Source of the DNA: Streptomyces spirodelae
Lineage (GTDB): Bacteria > Actinomycetota > Actinomycetes > Streptomycetales > Streptomycetaceae
Reading direction: 5' to 3'
Assembly (NCBI RefSeq): GCF_017676385.1
Contig: NZ_JAFFZN010000005.1
Location: 1-64,000, forward strand
Length of the DNA: 64,000 nt
This document shows positions 1 through 8,423 of this stretch, piece by piece (the stretch's first letter is position 1; each line of letters begins with the position of its first letter). Both the position numbers and the translations under genes were made by a program. A model generated the notes under the pieces. The model was not told where the DNA came from and searched no databases. It saw only the letters and a list, made by a program, of their open reading frames with translations.

Positions 1-38
1 ACCGTGGCGGGCCCCTCTTGCCTTGCCGCTCCCCTTTT

Positions 39-115
39 CACGGGGTGCCCCCCGCCGCGTTGTGGACGCACGCCCCTCACGGGGTGGCCCACCGCGCTGT
101 GGACGCGCGCCCCGT
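39..115. repeat. Two-copy 39-bp tandem repeat in gene-free window start
   Basis: Positions 1-209 hold no convincing gene. A unit beginning CACGGGGTG and containing TGTGGACGC occurs at 39-77 and again from 78, a period of 39 bp. It is followed by GTCGTGTCGGGGG and a GGAGCCCCC half-site up to about 170. The same word order is found in inverted orientation near 31810-31905, so this is one copy of a dispersed repeat. It lies downstream of the glycerate kinase stop and could serve as a transcription end. Confidence 0.6.
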
Positions 116-209
116 TTGTTGCTTCGGCTGCCGCCGACAGGTCGTGTCGGGGGCGGAGCCCCCCAGCAACGGAAGAAGGTCAGAGGGCCGGGCCCTCAGC
201 CAAGGGCGG

Positions 210-1343
210 TCACAGGTGGTTGGCTGCGAGGCGTTCGGCGAGGGTTTCCAGGAGGGGGCCGGCCTCGGCAATGCAGCGGTCGACATCGGGCTCGATCTCC
301 GTAAGGGCGTACGCCCTCTCGATGCCGGCGGCCCGCAACTTGCGGGCACCGATGGCGAGCCGCCCACAAACGGCAACCACAGGCTTACCGTCGCGGCGCG
401 CAGCAGCCGCGACACCCGCAGGGGCCTTCCCGTGAAGGGTCTGCTCGTCCAGGGAGCCCTCTCCGGTGATCACCAGAGTGGCCCTCCCGATCGCGGATTC
501 GACGCCGAGCTCCTCCATGAGGATCTCGATGCCGGGCCGGAACCGGGCGCGGAGGCCGACGAGGGCGCCGAAGCCGATGCCGCCCGCGGCACCGGCGCCG
601 GGCGAGGCGGCGGCCTCCTGCTCGCCGAGGACCTCGGCGAAGTGGGTGAGGGCGGCGTCCAGGAGCTTGACGTCCTCCTCGGCGGCCCCCTTCTGCGGGC
701 CGTAGACGGCGGCGGCGCCCTTGGGCCCGGTGAGCGGGTTGTCGACATCGCTGGCGAGGACGACCTCGACGTTCTTCAGCCGCGGGTCCATCTCGGAGAG
801 GTCCGCTGAGGCCAGCTCGCGCAGCCCGCCGCCGCCCCACGGGATGGAGTCGCCGTCCTGGTCCAGCAGCCGGGCGCCGAGTGCGTCGAGCATGCCGGCG
901 CCGCCGTCGGTGGTGGCCGAGCCGCCGACGCCGAAGATGATGGTGTGCGCTCCGGCCTCGACGGCGGCCAACAGGAGCTCGCCGGCGCCGTAGGTGGTGG
1001 CGGTCAGCGGTACGAAGACCCCGGGCGGCAGGTGCTGGAGGCCGGAGGCTTCGGCCATCTCCACCACGGCGGTGCCCTCGCGCAGCGCGAACGCGGCGGT
1101 GACGGGGGCGCCGAGGGGGCCGGTGACCTCGACCTCGTGGCGGGTGAAGCCGTTGGCGACGGCTGCCGCGACGGTGCCGTCGCCGCCGTCGGCCACCGGC
1201 AGGGCCTCGACCTCCACCTCGGGGCGCGCTTTGCGGATTCCGGCCGTGAGATGCTCTGCGACCTCGACGGCCGTCAGCGATCCCTTGAACTTGTCCGCGG
1301 CGATCAGCACGCGCGCCGGTGTGGTCCGGGCCGTCGTTGTCAT
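210..1343 (-). CDS. Glycerate kinase (GlxK/GarK family)
   Basis: A 377-residue protein of the glycerate kinase family, which phosphorylates D-glycerate with ATP in the cytoplasm. The N-terminus carries AADKFKGSL (about residues 15-23), followed by PVADGGDGT near 50 and GVGGSATTDGG near 140, all hallmarks of this family; length is normal. The ATG at 1343 is preferred over an in-frame Met 30 codons upstream because the conserved domain begins about 14 residues after it. In glyoxylate metabolism this enzyme follows tartronate semialdehyde reductase, which fits the glyoxylate genes elsewhere in the window, although it is about 40 kb from them. Its 3' end faces the repeat at the window edge. Confidence 0.9.
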   Translation of the reverse strand: MTTTARTTPARVLIAADKFKGSLTAVEVAEHLTAGIRKARPEVEVEALPVADGGDGTVAAAVANGFTRHEVEVTGPLGAPVTAAFALREGTAVVEMAEASGLQHLPPGVFVPLTATTYGAGELLLAAVEAGAHTIIFGVGGSATTDGGAGMLDALGARLLDQDGDSIPWGGGGLRELASADLSEMDPRLKNVEVVLASDVDNPLTGPKGAAAVYGPQKGAAEEDVKLLDAALTHFAEVLGEQEAAASPGAGAAGGIGFGALVGLRARFRPGIEILMEELGVESAIGRATLVITGEGSLDEQTLHGKAPAGVAAAARRDGKPVVAVCGRLAIGARKLRAAGIERAYALTEIEPDVDRCIAEAGPLLETLAERLAANHL

Positions 1344-1457
1344 TGTTCTGCCCCTGGGTCTCTCTGTTGGTCGAACAGGCAGTCGCGCCTTGGGGACCCT
1401 ATCTTTCCGACGCCTTCCTCGACCATGGGCCACCTCTTGAGGGGACGCGTGTACTGC

Positions 1458-2888
1458 TCACCGTACGTGACGGAGGCGTCGCCAGACGGCCCGGGCCGCG
1501 TGGTGGCCCGCCATGCCGTGGACGCCGGGTCCCGGCGGAGCCGCGGAGGAGCACAGATAGACGGACGGGTGTGCGGTCTCGTACGGGACGCGCTTGAGCT
1601 TGGGCCGGATCAGCAGCCGCAGTCCGGCGGCGGAGCCGCAGGCGATGTCACCGCCGACGTAGTTGGCGTTGCGGGCCGCGAGCTGGGGCGGTCCGGCGGT
1701 GGCCCTGGCCAGTACGCGGTCGCGGAATCCGGGCGCGAACCGTTCGAGCTGCTGCTCGACGGCTTCGGTGGCGTCGCCCTCCCAGCCGTTCGGCAGGTGG
1801 CCGTACGCCCAGAAGACGTGCTTGCCCTCGGGGGCGCGGCTGGGGTCGACGAGGCTGGGCTGGGAGGTGATGAGGAAGGGCCGCTCGGGGGCCCGGCCGC
1901 GTACGACGGCGTCGCGCATCGCGGTGTCGATGTCGCCCAGGGTGGGGCCGACATGCACCGTTCCGGCGCGGGCGGCGTCGTGGGAGGTCCAGGGGACGGG
2001 GCCGTCCAGCGCGTAATCGATCTTGAAGAGGCTGGCGCCGTAGCGGACGCCGTCGTAGGCGCTGCCCAGTCCCGCGATCCGGGCGAGCGCGGTCGGCGAG
2101 GTGTCGAAGATGTAGGCGCGGGCGGGCGGGAGTTCGTCCAGGCGTTTGACCTCGGCGCCGGTGTGGATCGTGCCGCCGAGTGCCCGCAGATATCCGGCCA
2201 GCGCGTCGGAGATGGACTGCGAGCCGCCGCGCGGCACCGGCCAGCCGACCACGTGTCCGGCGAGTGCGAAGACGAGAGCGGGAGCCGTCATGAACGGGTT
2301 GTTCATGGGCGCGATGACGTGCCCCGCCATTCCGGCGAGCAGCGCCCTGGCCTTCTCGTCGCGGAAGCGGATCCGGGACCAGGTGACGGGCTGGAGCCCG
2401 GCGAGACCGAAGCGCACGAGCTGTACGGGGTCGGTGGGGAAGCGGCCGTTGAGCGCGGAGCCGTAGCCGAAGAAATCCTCTGCCAGCGTCTCCCAGCGCC
2501 GGACGTACGGGCCGATCAGGCGGCGGTAGGCGCCCGCGTCGCGCGGGCCCAGGGAAGCCGCCGTCTCACCGACCGAGCGGGCCAGTACGGCGGCGCTGCC
2601 GTCCGGGAACGGGTGCGCCATGGGGAGTTCGGGGTGCAGCCACTGAAGTCCGTACCGCTCCAGCGGCATGGCGCGGAAGGCGGGTGAGACGGCTCCGGTG
2701 GGGTGGACGGCGGAGCAGGGGTCGTGCCGGAAGCCGGGCAGTGTCAGCTCCTCGGTGCGTGCGCCGCCACCGACGGTGTCACGGGCCTCGAACAGCTCGA
2801 CCTCGAAGCCGCGCCGGGCCAGCTCCACGGCCGCCGTCAGTCCGTTGGGGCCGGCTCCCACGACCACCGCGTCCCGGATCGATGGCAC
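1458..2888 (-). CDS. FAD-dependent oxidoreductase, CrtI/phytoene desaturase-like
   Basis: A 476-residue flavoprotein. It opens with a dinucleotide-binding Rossmann motif ([20 protein letters not shown], residues 8-27), then an acidic end of beta-2 ([12 protein letters not shown]). The rest resembles the CrtI/COG1233 family, whose members oxidise or isomerise carotenoids and other substrates. The GTG at 2888 is chosen because the Rossmann strand starts a few residues later and GGGAG lies upstream; an in-frame ATG at 3026 would overlap the previous gene. It follows the inositol-phosphatase family gene by 34 bp on the same strand, so they are probably co-transcribed. No other carotenoid gene is nearby, so the substrate is unknown. 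Confidence 0.75.
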   Translation of the reverse strand: MPSIRDAVVVGAGPNGLTAAVELARRGFEVELFEARDTVGGGARTEELTLPGFRHDPCSAVHPTGAVSPAFRAMPLERYGLQWLHPELPMAHPFPDGSAAVLARSVGETAASLGPRDAGAYRRLIGPYVRRWETLAEDFFGYGSALNGRFPTDPVQLVRFGLAGLQPVTWSRIRFRDEKARALLAGMAGHVIAPMNNPFMTAPALVFALAGHVVGWPVPRGGSQSISDALAGYLRALGGTIHTGAEVKRLDELPPARAYIFDTSPTALARIAGLGSAYDGVRYGASLFKIDYALDGPVPWTSHDAARAGTVHVGPTLGDIDTAMRDAVVRGRAPERPFLITSQPSLVDPSRAPEGKHVFWAYGHLPNGWEGDATEAVEQQLERFAPGFRDRVLARATAGPPQLAARNANYVGGDIACGSAAGLRLLIRPKLKRVPYETAHPSVYLCSSAAPPGPGVHGMAGHHAARAVWRRLRHVR

Positions 2889-2922
2889 TTGCGGCTCCCC
2901 TCGCCCGGCTCGCCCCGCCCGG

Positions 2923-3792
2923 TCAGGCGGGTCGGCCCCGGTGGCTGTCGTCGCTGTCGGTGTGCGGCGGATCGTCGCTCTCGTCGCGCAGCAGCCCCAC
3001 CATACGCCGCGTCGTTTCCGGGTCACGCGCCGCGGTGAACGGCAGCGCGTTGCCGCCCGCGAGGCGGAACGGTGCGTCGGCGACGGTGCTGCTGGCGCCG
3101 CCCGCCTCGGCCACCGTCAGCAGTCCGGCGGCGTGGTCCCAGGCGGACTCCCAGGTGTAGGCGACGGCGTCCAGCCGTCCGTGGGCGATCGCGACGTATT
3201 CGAGCCCCGCGGAGCCGGTGGGCCGTACGTCCACGCCGTCCGTACGCAGGCTGCGCAACGCGCGCTCCTGGAACTCGTCGGTGTAGTCCGGGTGCGAGAC
3301 GGCGACGCGCAGCGGGGCGCCCGCTTCGGGTGAACCGGCCCGCAGCGGCATGCCGTTGAGGAACGCTCCGGCGCCTCGCCGCGCGGTGGCCGTCATCCGC
3401 AGCGCGGGCGCCACGATCCAGCCGGCCAGGGTCTCGCCGTCGTGGGCGAGCGCGACCATGGTGCAGAAGCCCTCGTCGCCCGCGACGAACTGGCGGGTGC
3501 CGTCGATGGGATCGATGATCCAGACCGGGTCGGGCCCTTCGAGCGCGGCGTAGGTGGCCGGGTGCGCGTGCACGGTCTCCTCGCCGACGACGGCGGAACC
3601 GGGCAGCAACCGGCGCAGCGCCCCGGACAGTTGCTGTTCGGCCCGCTGGTCGGCGACGGTGACCAGGTCGTGGCTGCCGGTCTTGGTCTCGACCTCGTGC
3701 TCGGCGAGCTGCCGCCAGCGCGGCATGACCTGATCCTCCACGGTCTTCAGGACCGCCTGCTCCACCGCTGCCATCAGCTCGTCGTCGATCAC
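2923..3792 (-). CDS. Inositol monophosphatase family phosphatase
   Basis: A 289-residue Mg-dependent phosphatase of the IMPase/HisN/CysQ family. The two metal-binding signatures are clear: GEETVHA near residue 70, then [20 protein letters not shown] near 92. The C-terminal motif [17 protein letters not shown] holds the third metal ligand. Candidate substrates are inositol phosphates, histidinol phosphate or PAP. The DGTRQF variant (instead of DGTxNF) and the single-copy context are compatible with a histidinol-phosphatase-like enzyme, but this is not decided by the sequence. It starts at ATG 3792 and is first of two same-strand genes with the CrtI-like flavoprotein. Confidence 0.85.
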   Translation of the reverse strand: MIDDELMAAVEQAVLKTVEDQVMPRWRQLAEHEVETKTGSHDLVTVADQRAEQQLSGALRRLLPGSAVVGEETVHAHPATYAALEGPDPVWIIDPIDGTRQFVAGDEGFCTMVALAHDGETLAGWIVAPALRMTATARRGAGAFLNGMPLRAGSPEAGAPLRVAVSHPDYTDEFQERALRSLRTDGVDVRPTGSAGLEYVAIAHGRLDAVAYTWESAWDHAAGLLTVAEAGGASSTVADAPFRLAGGNALPFTAARDPETTRRMVGLLRDESDDPPHTDSDDSHRGRPA

Positions 3793-3886
3793 GCCCCCAT
3801 GGAAGCACGGAGCCGTGCCCCGACGCTCGTCCGGAACGGGAACCCGGGCCCGGCCGCCGCATGCCGCCTACCCGGCACGGTGTGCT

Positions 3887-4576
3887 TCAGGCGCTCAGGA
3901 GGCGGGAGAGCGTGACCGCCCCCGGGCTGCCGGCCAGCAGCCCGTCGGTCAGGGCGCGGCCGGCCGCCTCCAGTGCCGAGTCGTCCATGGCGCCGAGCGC
4001 GTCGAGGATGAAGACGGCGCGGGTGGTCCGGGTCGTCAGCCTGGTCCGTACGCACTGGCGCCAGTTCCAGCGGCGGCAGGTGACGCCTTCGTCGTCACGC
4101 CAGATCACCTCGCCCGGGCGCGGGTTCTCCGTCACCGGCTCGCCGCCCGACATCAGCACGAAGGGCTCTGTTCCCTCGGCGCGGGTGAGCCGGAGCGGTC
4201 CTGTGTAGCGGTCCAGGTCCTCGCCGCCGAGCGGTACGGCGTGGGCGACGGAGACCGCGTTGTAGACGTCTGTCAGCCGGTCGATACGGGGCAGCCCCTC
4301 GGGGGCGCGGCGCAGCAGCGCGTCGGCGCTGGGGCGGGTGCGCTTGGGTTTGGCGCCGAAGGCCCGGAACGCCTCCCGCCAGGCGGCGATGTGCGGGTGC
4401 TGGTCGGGGTCGCACGCCTTTGCCTCGGCCTCGGCGAGCAGTTTCTCGCTGAAGTCGTCACTCGGTCCGGGCCGCAGCCCTTCGGCGACGATCAGCAGCG
4501 CGCGGTAGTCGGGGCGCAGGGCGCCGACCGACGGGTCGATGGAGGCGGCGGCCAGCCATTCCTCGGTGGCGTTCAT
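3887..4576 (-). CDS. B3/B4 tRNA-binding domain protein
   Basis: A 229-residue protein that resembles the free-standing B3/B4 domain family (COG3382), related to the editing domain of the phenylalanyl-tRNA synthetase beta chain. Supporting features are the central stretch PRIDRLTDVYNAVSVAHAVP followed by GGEDLDRYTGPLRL, and the C-terminal VIWRDDEGVTCRRWNWRQC. The role of stand-alone members is poorly known; aminoacyl-tRNA quality control is the usual guess. The ATG at 4576 has AGGAG about 12 nt upstream. It is transcribed divergently from the neighbouring SDR gene, with a 132-bp shared promoter region. Confidence 0.7.
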   Translation of the reverse strand: MNATEEWLAAASIDPSVGALRPDYRALLIVAEGLRPGPSDDFSEKLLAEAEAKACDPDQHPHIAAWREAFRAFGAKPKRTRPSADALLRRAPEGLPRIDRLTDVYNAVSVAHAVPLGGEDLDRYTGPLRLTRAEGTEPFVLMSGGEPVTENPRPGEVIWRDDEGVTCRRWNWRQCVRTRLTTRTTRAVFILDALGAMDDSALEAAGRALTDGLLAGSPGAVTLSRLLSA

Positions 4577-4708
4577 GGGGGTGTGTCGCTCCTGGGGTCC
4601 GGTTCGATTCGGTTCATTTGACCGTACCAACAGGTGCAGCATACGGGACCAGAATGCGCGGTCCGAATAGCGCCAGCACGCCCTCACCCGCCGCCCGAGG
4701 ATCGAGTC

Positions 4709-5536
4709 ATGTCAACCGGAACGACGAGTGACACGACGACAGAGACGACCTCGGACAGGCAGGCGGAAATCATGCGCGACGGCAGCGGCTCCCACGGCAG
4801 ACCCCTCAGCGGAAAGGCCGCTCTGGTGACCGGCGGCAGCCGGGGAATCGGCGCCGCCGTGGCGCTGCGGCTGGCGGCGGACGGCGCGGATGTGGCGCTG
4901 ACGTACGAGTCCGGTGCCGAGTCGGCCCGCGAGGTGGCCGAGCGGATCAAGGAGCGCGGCGGCCGGGCGTGGACGGTACGCGCCGCACTGGCCGACGAGG
5001 AATCCGTACGGGCCGCCGTCGACGGCGCAGCCGAGGAGTTCGGACGGCTGGACATCCTGATCAACAACGCCGGTACCGGCGCCTTCGGGGAGCTGGAGAC
5101 GGTGCGGCCGGCGGAGCTGGACCGGGTGCTGACGGTCAATGTGCGCGGTGCCTACCTCGTCGCACAGGCGGCGGCCTCCCGGCTGTCCGACGGCGGCCGG
5201 ATCGTCAACGTGGGCAGCTGTGTGTCAGCGCGCGTGCCTTTCCCAGGGATGACGCTGTACGCCATGAGCAAGTCGGCCGTCACCGGCCTCACCAAGGGGC
5301 TGGCGCGCGAGCTGGCGTCGCGCGGCATCACCGTCAACCAGGTCTCGCCCGGTCCCATCGACACCGATATGAACCCCGCCGACGCCGAGGGTGCCTCGGC
5401 GCAGGCAGCGCTCACGATGCTGGGCCGGTACGGAACGGCTGAGGAGGTCGCCGATTCGGTGGCCCACCTCGTCGGCGACAGCGCCCGGTACGTCACCGGC
5501 GCCGTGCTCGCGGTGGACGGCGGCTTCGCCGCCTGA
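4709..5536 (+). CDS. SDR-family oxidoreductase (FabG-like)
   Basis: A 275-residue classical short-chain dehydrogenase/reductase. Visible motifs are the NADP(H)-binding TGGSRGIG (about residues 41-48), NNAG near 119, catalytic Ser with YAMSK in the active site, and PGPIDTDM downstream. This is a cytoplasmic NAD(P)-dependent oxidoreductase of 3-oxoacyl reductase type; the substrate cannot be named. The first 33 or so residues are Thr/Ser-rich and precede the fold, so translation could start at the ATG encoding MRDGSG; 4709 is chosen because GAGG sits just upstream. It stands alone between divergent and co-oriented small genes. Confidence 0.85.
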   Translation: MSTGTTSDTTTETTSDRQAEIMRDGSGSHGRPLSGKAALVTGGSRGIGAAVALRLAADGADVALTYESGAESAREVAERIKERGGRAWTVRAALADEESVRAAVDGAAEEFGRLDILINNAGTGAFGELETVRPAELDRVLTVNVRGAYLVAQAAASRLSDGGRIVNVGSCVSARVPFPGMTLYAMSKSAVTGLTKGLARELASRGITVNQVSPGPIDTDMNPADAEGASAQAALTMLGRYGTAEEVADSVAHLVGDSARYVTGAVLAVDGGFAA

Positions 5537-5658
5537 CGCGGCGGCAGCAGGTCCGGTTACCCGGAACGGACCCCGCCGAATGGCCGCCGGTCCGGGCGCA
5601 TGCTGCTCTGGTCCCGCAGCCCTCTCCAGGCTGCGGGACAGCCGAGCCGGAGGACCTC

Positions 5659-6219
5659 ATGAGAATGACCGCCAGGACAGCCGTGTTCGCCGTGACAGCC
5701 CTGCTGGGGGTCACCGCTCTGGGCGGCTGCTCGGACGGCGACGGCGAAGGTGGCTCGTCCCCCTCCCCCTCGCCCACGGCCAAGAACGGAGCGACGGTGC
5801 AGCTGCGCTCCACCGACCTGGGCAAGATCCTGGTCGACGGCTCGGGCCGCACGATCTACCTCTTCGAGGCGGACAAGTCGAGCAAGTCGACGTGCGACGG
5901 GGGCTGTGCCCAGGCTTGGCCGCCCGTCGTCGTCAAGGGCAAGGCGGAGCCCAAGGCCGGCGCAGGCGTCAAGAGCGGGCTGCTGGGGACCAGCAAGCGG
6001 GACGACGGCGAACGGCAGGTCACCTACCAGGGTCACCCGCTCTACCTCTACGCGGGCGACGACAAGCCCGGGGACACCAATGGCCAGGCGCTCGACCAGT
6101 TCGGCGCCGAGTGGTTCGTCCTGGCACCGTCCGGCAAGAAGATCACCAAGGGTGAGCAGGAGAAGAAGCGGAAGGAGAAGCCCTCCGAGAAGCCGAAGAA
6201 CACCGACGGCGGCTACTGA
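5659..6219 (+). CDS. Secreted lipoprotein of the COG4315 repeat family
   Basis: A 186-residue predicted lipoprotein. Residues 1-24 form a lipobox signal peptide ending LGGC, followed by a low-complexity Ser/Pro linker. Two copies of the family's repeat are visible: LGKILVDGSGRTIYLFEAD with CDGGCAQAWPP, and QVTYQGHPLYLYAGD with DKPGDTNGQ. The first repeat carries a CxxxC-like pair that may form a disulfide. The C-terminus is a Lys/Glu-rich tail. The family is widespread in actinobacteria and has no established function. It is 41 bp upstream of a small membrane protein gene and probably co-transcribed with it. Confidence 0.8.
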   Translation: MRMTARTAVFAVTALLGVTALGGCSDGDGEGGSSPSPSPTAKNGATVQLRSTDLGKILVDGSGRTIYLFEADKSSKSTCDGGCAQAWPPVVVKGKAEPKAGAGVKSGLLGTSKRDDGERQVTYQGHPLYLYAGDDKPGDTNGQALDQFGAEWFVLAPSGKKITKGEQEKKRKEKPSEKPKNTDGGY

Positions 6220-6260
6220 GCACGGCCGGTGCCCCGCACACCCGCACGGCAGGAGAGGCG

Positions 6261-6737
6261 ATGAGCGCGAACACCTCCGCGCCACCACCCGCACCACACG
6301 GGCAGGCGTACCGCATCGTGCAGGGCGGTGCCCGCGCGCTGTCCGCAGGCGGGCTCGGCGTGAACGCCTATCTGCACGCCACTCTCGCCGACCAGTACGA
6401 CGCGGTGAGCGCGGGCATCAGCCAGGGCGACCTCTTCCGGATCGAGGCGGGGGTGGCGGCGCTGGCGGCGCTGCTGGTGGCCGTGTGGTGGCGCACCGCC
6501 TCGGACGCCTTCGCCTGGCTGGTCTCAGCGGGCGGGCTGGCGCTGCTGCTGATCTACACCTATGTCGACGTGGGGAAGCTCGGGCCGTTCCCCGACATGT
6601 ACGAGCCGGTCTGGTACGACGACAAACGGCTCGCCGTCGTCGCCCAGGCGGTCACGCTGGTGATGTCCACCTTCCTGCTGATCAGCCATACGCGGCGCTC
6701 CCGACGGCTCGTCACCGAGGTGTCCACACCGGCGTAG
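6261..6737 (+). CDS. Small integral membrane protein, function unknown
   Basis: A 158-residue protein with about four hydrophobic segments: residues 22-40 (weak), 60-80 (VAALAALLVAVWWRTA), 84-103 (FAWLVSAGGLALLLIYTYVDV) and 130-148. A conserved-looking loop FPDMYEPVWYDDK lies before the last helix. The pattern is that of a small DoxX-sized actinobacterial membrane protein, but I do not recognise a defined family. GGAGAGGCG precedes the ATG. It follows the COG4315 lipoprotein closely, suggesting that both act at the cell envelope. Confidence 0.75.
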   Translation: MSANTSAPPPAPHGQAYRIVQGGARALSAGGLGVNAYLHATLADQYDAVSAGISQGDLFRIEAGVAALAALLVAVWWRTASDAFAWLVSAGGLALLLIYTYVDVGKLGPFPDMYEPVWYDDKRLAVVAQAVTLVMSTFLLISHTRRSRRLVTEVSTPA

Positions 6738-6777
6738 GCTGATCAGCGGCCGGGACGGACAGCGCGGACCCGAGCGG

Positions 6778-6906
6778 ATGATCAGCTCCTTCCGCGCCCG
6801 CTACGGCCTCACCGAGGGCCATGTGACGCCCGAGGAGCTGGCACACGCCGAGGAGCTGGCGCTGACCAAGTACAGCAGCGAGGAGTGGACCGCGCGAGTA
6901 CCGTGA
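6778..6906 (+). CDS. Possible 42-residue ORF or gene remnant
   Basis: A short open frame, MISSFRARYGLTEGHVTPEE to the stop after TARVP, with about 90 % G/C at third positions, as in real genes here. It lacks a good ribosome-binding site, and the frame stays open upstream without a better start. Its 3' end lies 28 bp from the convergent NmrA-like gene. It could be a genuine small helical protein or the C-terminal fragment of a lost gene. I do not recognise it. Confidence 0.3.
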   Translation: MISSFRARYGLTEGHVTPEELAHAEELALTKYSSEEWTARVP

Positions 6907-6934
6907 CCCCGCTCCCCCGCGCGGCGACCGCCGG

Positions 6935-7789
6935 TCACCGGAAGTCGGCGATGTGGTCGGCGACCCACTCGCGGTAGGTGTGCGGTTGGCGCCCCAGCAG
7001 TTCCGCGGCCCCGGGCGCCACGGTCTCGGGGTCGGTCTCCATCGCGGCGTGCGCGTCGAGGATGGCGTCGACGTAGGCGGGCGGCAGGCCGGCGGAGAGG
7101 AACTCTGCGCGGGCCTCCTCGCGGGAGAGCTCCTCGACCGCCAGGGGACGGCCGAGGACGACCTCGCCGATGGTGGCTATCTGCTCGGCCTGGGTGAGCA
7201 GTTCGGGCCCGGTGAGCTCGGGAGCAGCTCCCACCAGGTCGTCGGTCAGCAGCGCGCGTACGGCCGCTGTCGCGGTGTCGGCCTCGTGCACCAGGGTGCG
7301 TGCCGCCTTGGGGTACGCCGTGCGGACGGGACCGCCCGTGCGCACCTGCGGGGCCCACCGCAGGGTGTTGGTGGCGAATCCGCCGGGCCGCAGCAGGGTC
7401 CACTCGGCGGCGGAGGCGCGGACGAGCCGCTCCAGCGCCGTGTGGTTGCCGAGGATGTCGTGGCCGGGCTCGGCCTGCTCGTCGTCCGTCACCCCGCGGG
7501 CCGACAGGTAGACGGTGCGCCGGGTGTGCTCGGCGAGCGTCGCGACGACCTCGGCCGCACCCTGCCGGTCGGCCAGCGGCCAAACGAGGAAGACGGCCCG
7601 CACGTCCCCGGCCAGGGCCGCGGTCAGGCTCGCGGGGTCCGCGAGGTCGCCGCGCACGGCCTCGACGCCGTCGGGCAGCACGGCGGCCGCCGGGTCGCGG
7701 ACGAGTGCGCGTACGGGCGCTCCCGCTGCCACGAGCTGAGCTGCTACCTGTCCGCCGACCTTGCCTGTCGCTCCGGTTACCAGAATCAC
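6935..7789 (-). CDS. NmrA-like NAD(P)-binding protein
   Basis: A 284-residue atypical short-chain dehydrogenase of the NmrA/QorB type. It begins VILVTGATGKVGGQVAAQLV, the glycine-rich nucleotide-binding loop, and includes AEWTLLRPGGFATNTL, a typical substrate-side segment of NmrA/YwnB proteins. Such proteins sense redox state or reduce quinones. The start is GTG at 7789: AAGGAG lies 7 nt upstream and the Rossmann strand begins at residue 2. The upstream 300-bp region carries a MerR-type promoter signature (7880-7910). It is convergent with the preceding small genes and divergent from the GNAT gene. Confidence 0.85.
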   Translation of the reverse strand: MILVTGATGKVGGQVAAQLVAAGAPVRALVRDPAAAVLPDGVEAVRGDLADPASLTAALAGDVRAVFLVWPLADRQGAAEVVATLAEHTRRTVYLSARGVTDDEQAEPGHDILGNHTALERLVRASAAEWTLLRPGGFATNTLRWAPQVRTGGPVRTAYPKAARTLVHEADTATAAVRALLTDDLVGAAPELTGPELLTQAEQIATIGEVVLGRPLAVEELSREEARAEFLSAGLPPAYVDAILDAHAAMETDPETVAPGAAELLGRQPHTYREWVADHIADFR

Positions 7790-7879
7790 GACCGCGCTCC
7801 TTGAACATGTCCGGGCTGTACCCGGGGTGGTTGGGTCTGCGGCTGCCGGCCGGGGGGCCGGGCGCCGCCGTGTGCTCAC

Positions 7880-7910
7880 ACCCTGCAAGTTGAAGCGAGG
7901 TTCAAGTCAA
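7880..7910 (-). promoter_or_regulatory. Candidate MerR-type promoter with 19-bp spacer
   Basis: Read on the minus strand, a -35 box TTGACT (7910-7905) is followed after exactly 19 bp by CAGGGT (7885-7880). Inside the spacer is the inverted repeat TTGAA-N6-TTCAA (7905-7890). Overlong 19-bp spacers with a central dyad are the known signature of MerR/SoxR-type activated promoters. The site points at the NmrA-like gene starting at 7789. The remainder of 7790-8098 shows nothing else I can support. Confidence 0.45.
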
Positions 7911-8098
7911 CTTCTCGTGGGCCGGGTGCCGCAGCGGACGGGCGGCCACCCCGTTGGGCGCTCCCCCGTTGCCGCGCGGCACAGGCGGCGCGAGGCTGGA
8001 CGACAGCGAGTCGGAGCCCGTGCCGCCCGAGCAGTTCACGGGACAGCTCCATGACGCCGCCGAGTGACAGCCGGCAGCCGACGACAGCGAGGAGCAGC

Positions 8099-8404
8099 AT
8101 GGCCGGGGAGCAGCAGCCGGAGATCTCCGACAACCCCGCCGAGAGCCGCTACGAGGCCCGGATCGGCGGTTCCCTCGCGGGGATCGCGCAGTACCTCAGG
8201 GCGCCCGGCGTGATCGCGGTGACCCATACGGAGGTCGAGCCCGAGTACGAGGGCCGGGGGGTGGGCGGCGCCCTCTCGCGCCACATCCTGGAGACGGCAC
8301 AGGAGGCGGGCGAGAAGGTGGCACCGATCTGTCCGTTCTTCGCGAACTACATCCGCAAGCACCCTGATTACCAGCCACTGGTCATCGAGAAGCAGAACGG
8401 CTGA
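8099..8404 (+). CDS. Small GNAT-like N-acetyltransferase (YjdJ type)
   Basis: A 101-residue protein of the minimal GNAT group (COG2388). It has the acetyl-CoA binding region EPEYEGRGVGGALSRHILE (about residues 52-70) and a downstream Pro-Phe-Phe segment PICPFFANYIRKHPDY, typical of this group. These cytoplasmic enzymes are much shorter than regular GNATs and their substrates are unknown. The ATG at 8099 has GAGGAG about 6 nt upstream; an in-frame ATG 16 codons earlier lacks this. It is divergent from the NmrA-like gene and convergent with the LLM oxidoreductase, 19 bp away. Confidence 0.8.
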   Translation: MAGEQQPEISDNPAESRYEARIGGSLAGIAQYLRAPGVIAVTHTEVEPEYEGRGVGGALSRHILETAQEAGEKVAPICPFFANYIRKHPDYQPLVIEKQNG

Positions 8405-8423
8405 CCCGGGGGGACGCGCCCCG

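Noticed and set aside
945..2687. A 580-residue open frame on the plus strand
   Set aside because: It runs antisense to glycerate kinase and the CrtI-like gene, has low-complexity Gly/Ala/Arg composition and no recognisable domain; it reflects the high G+C content.
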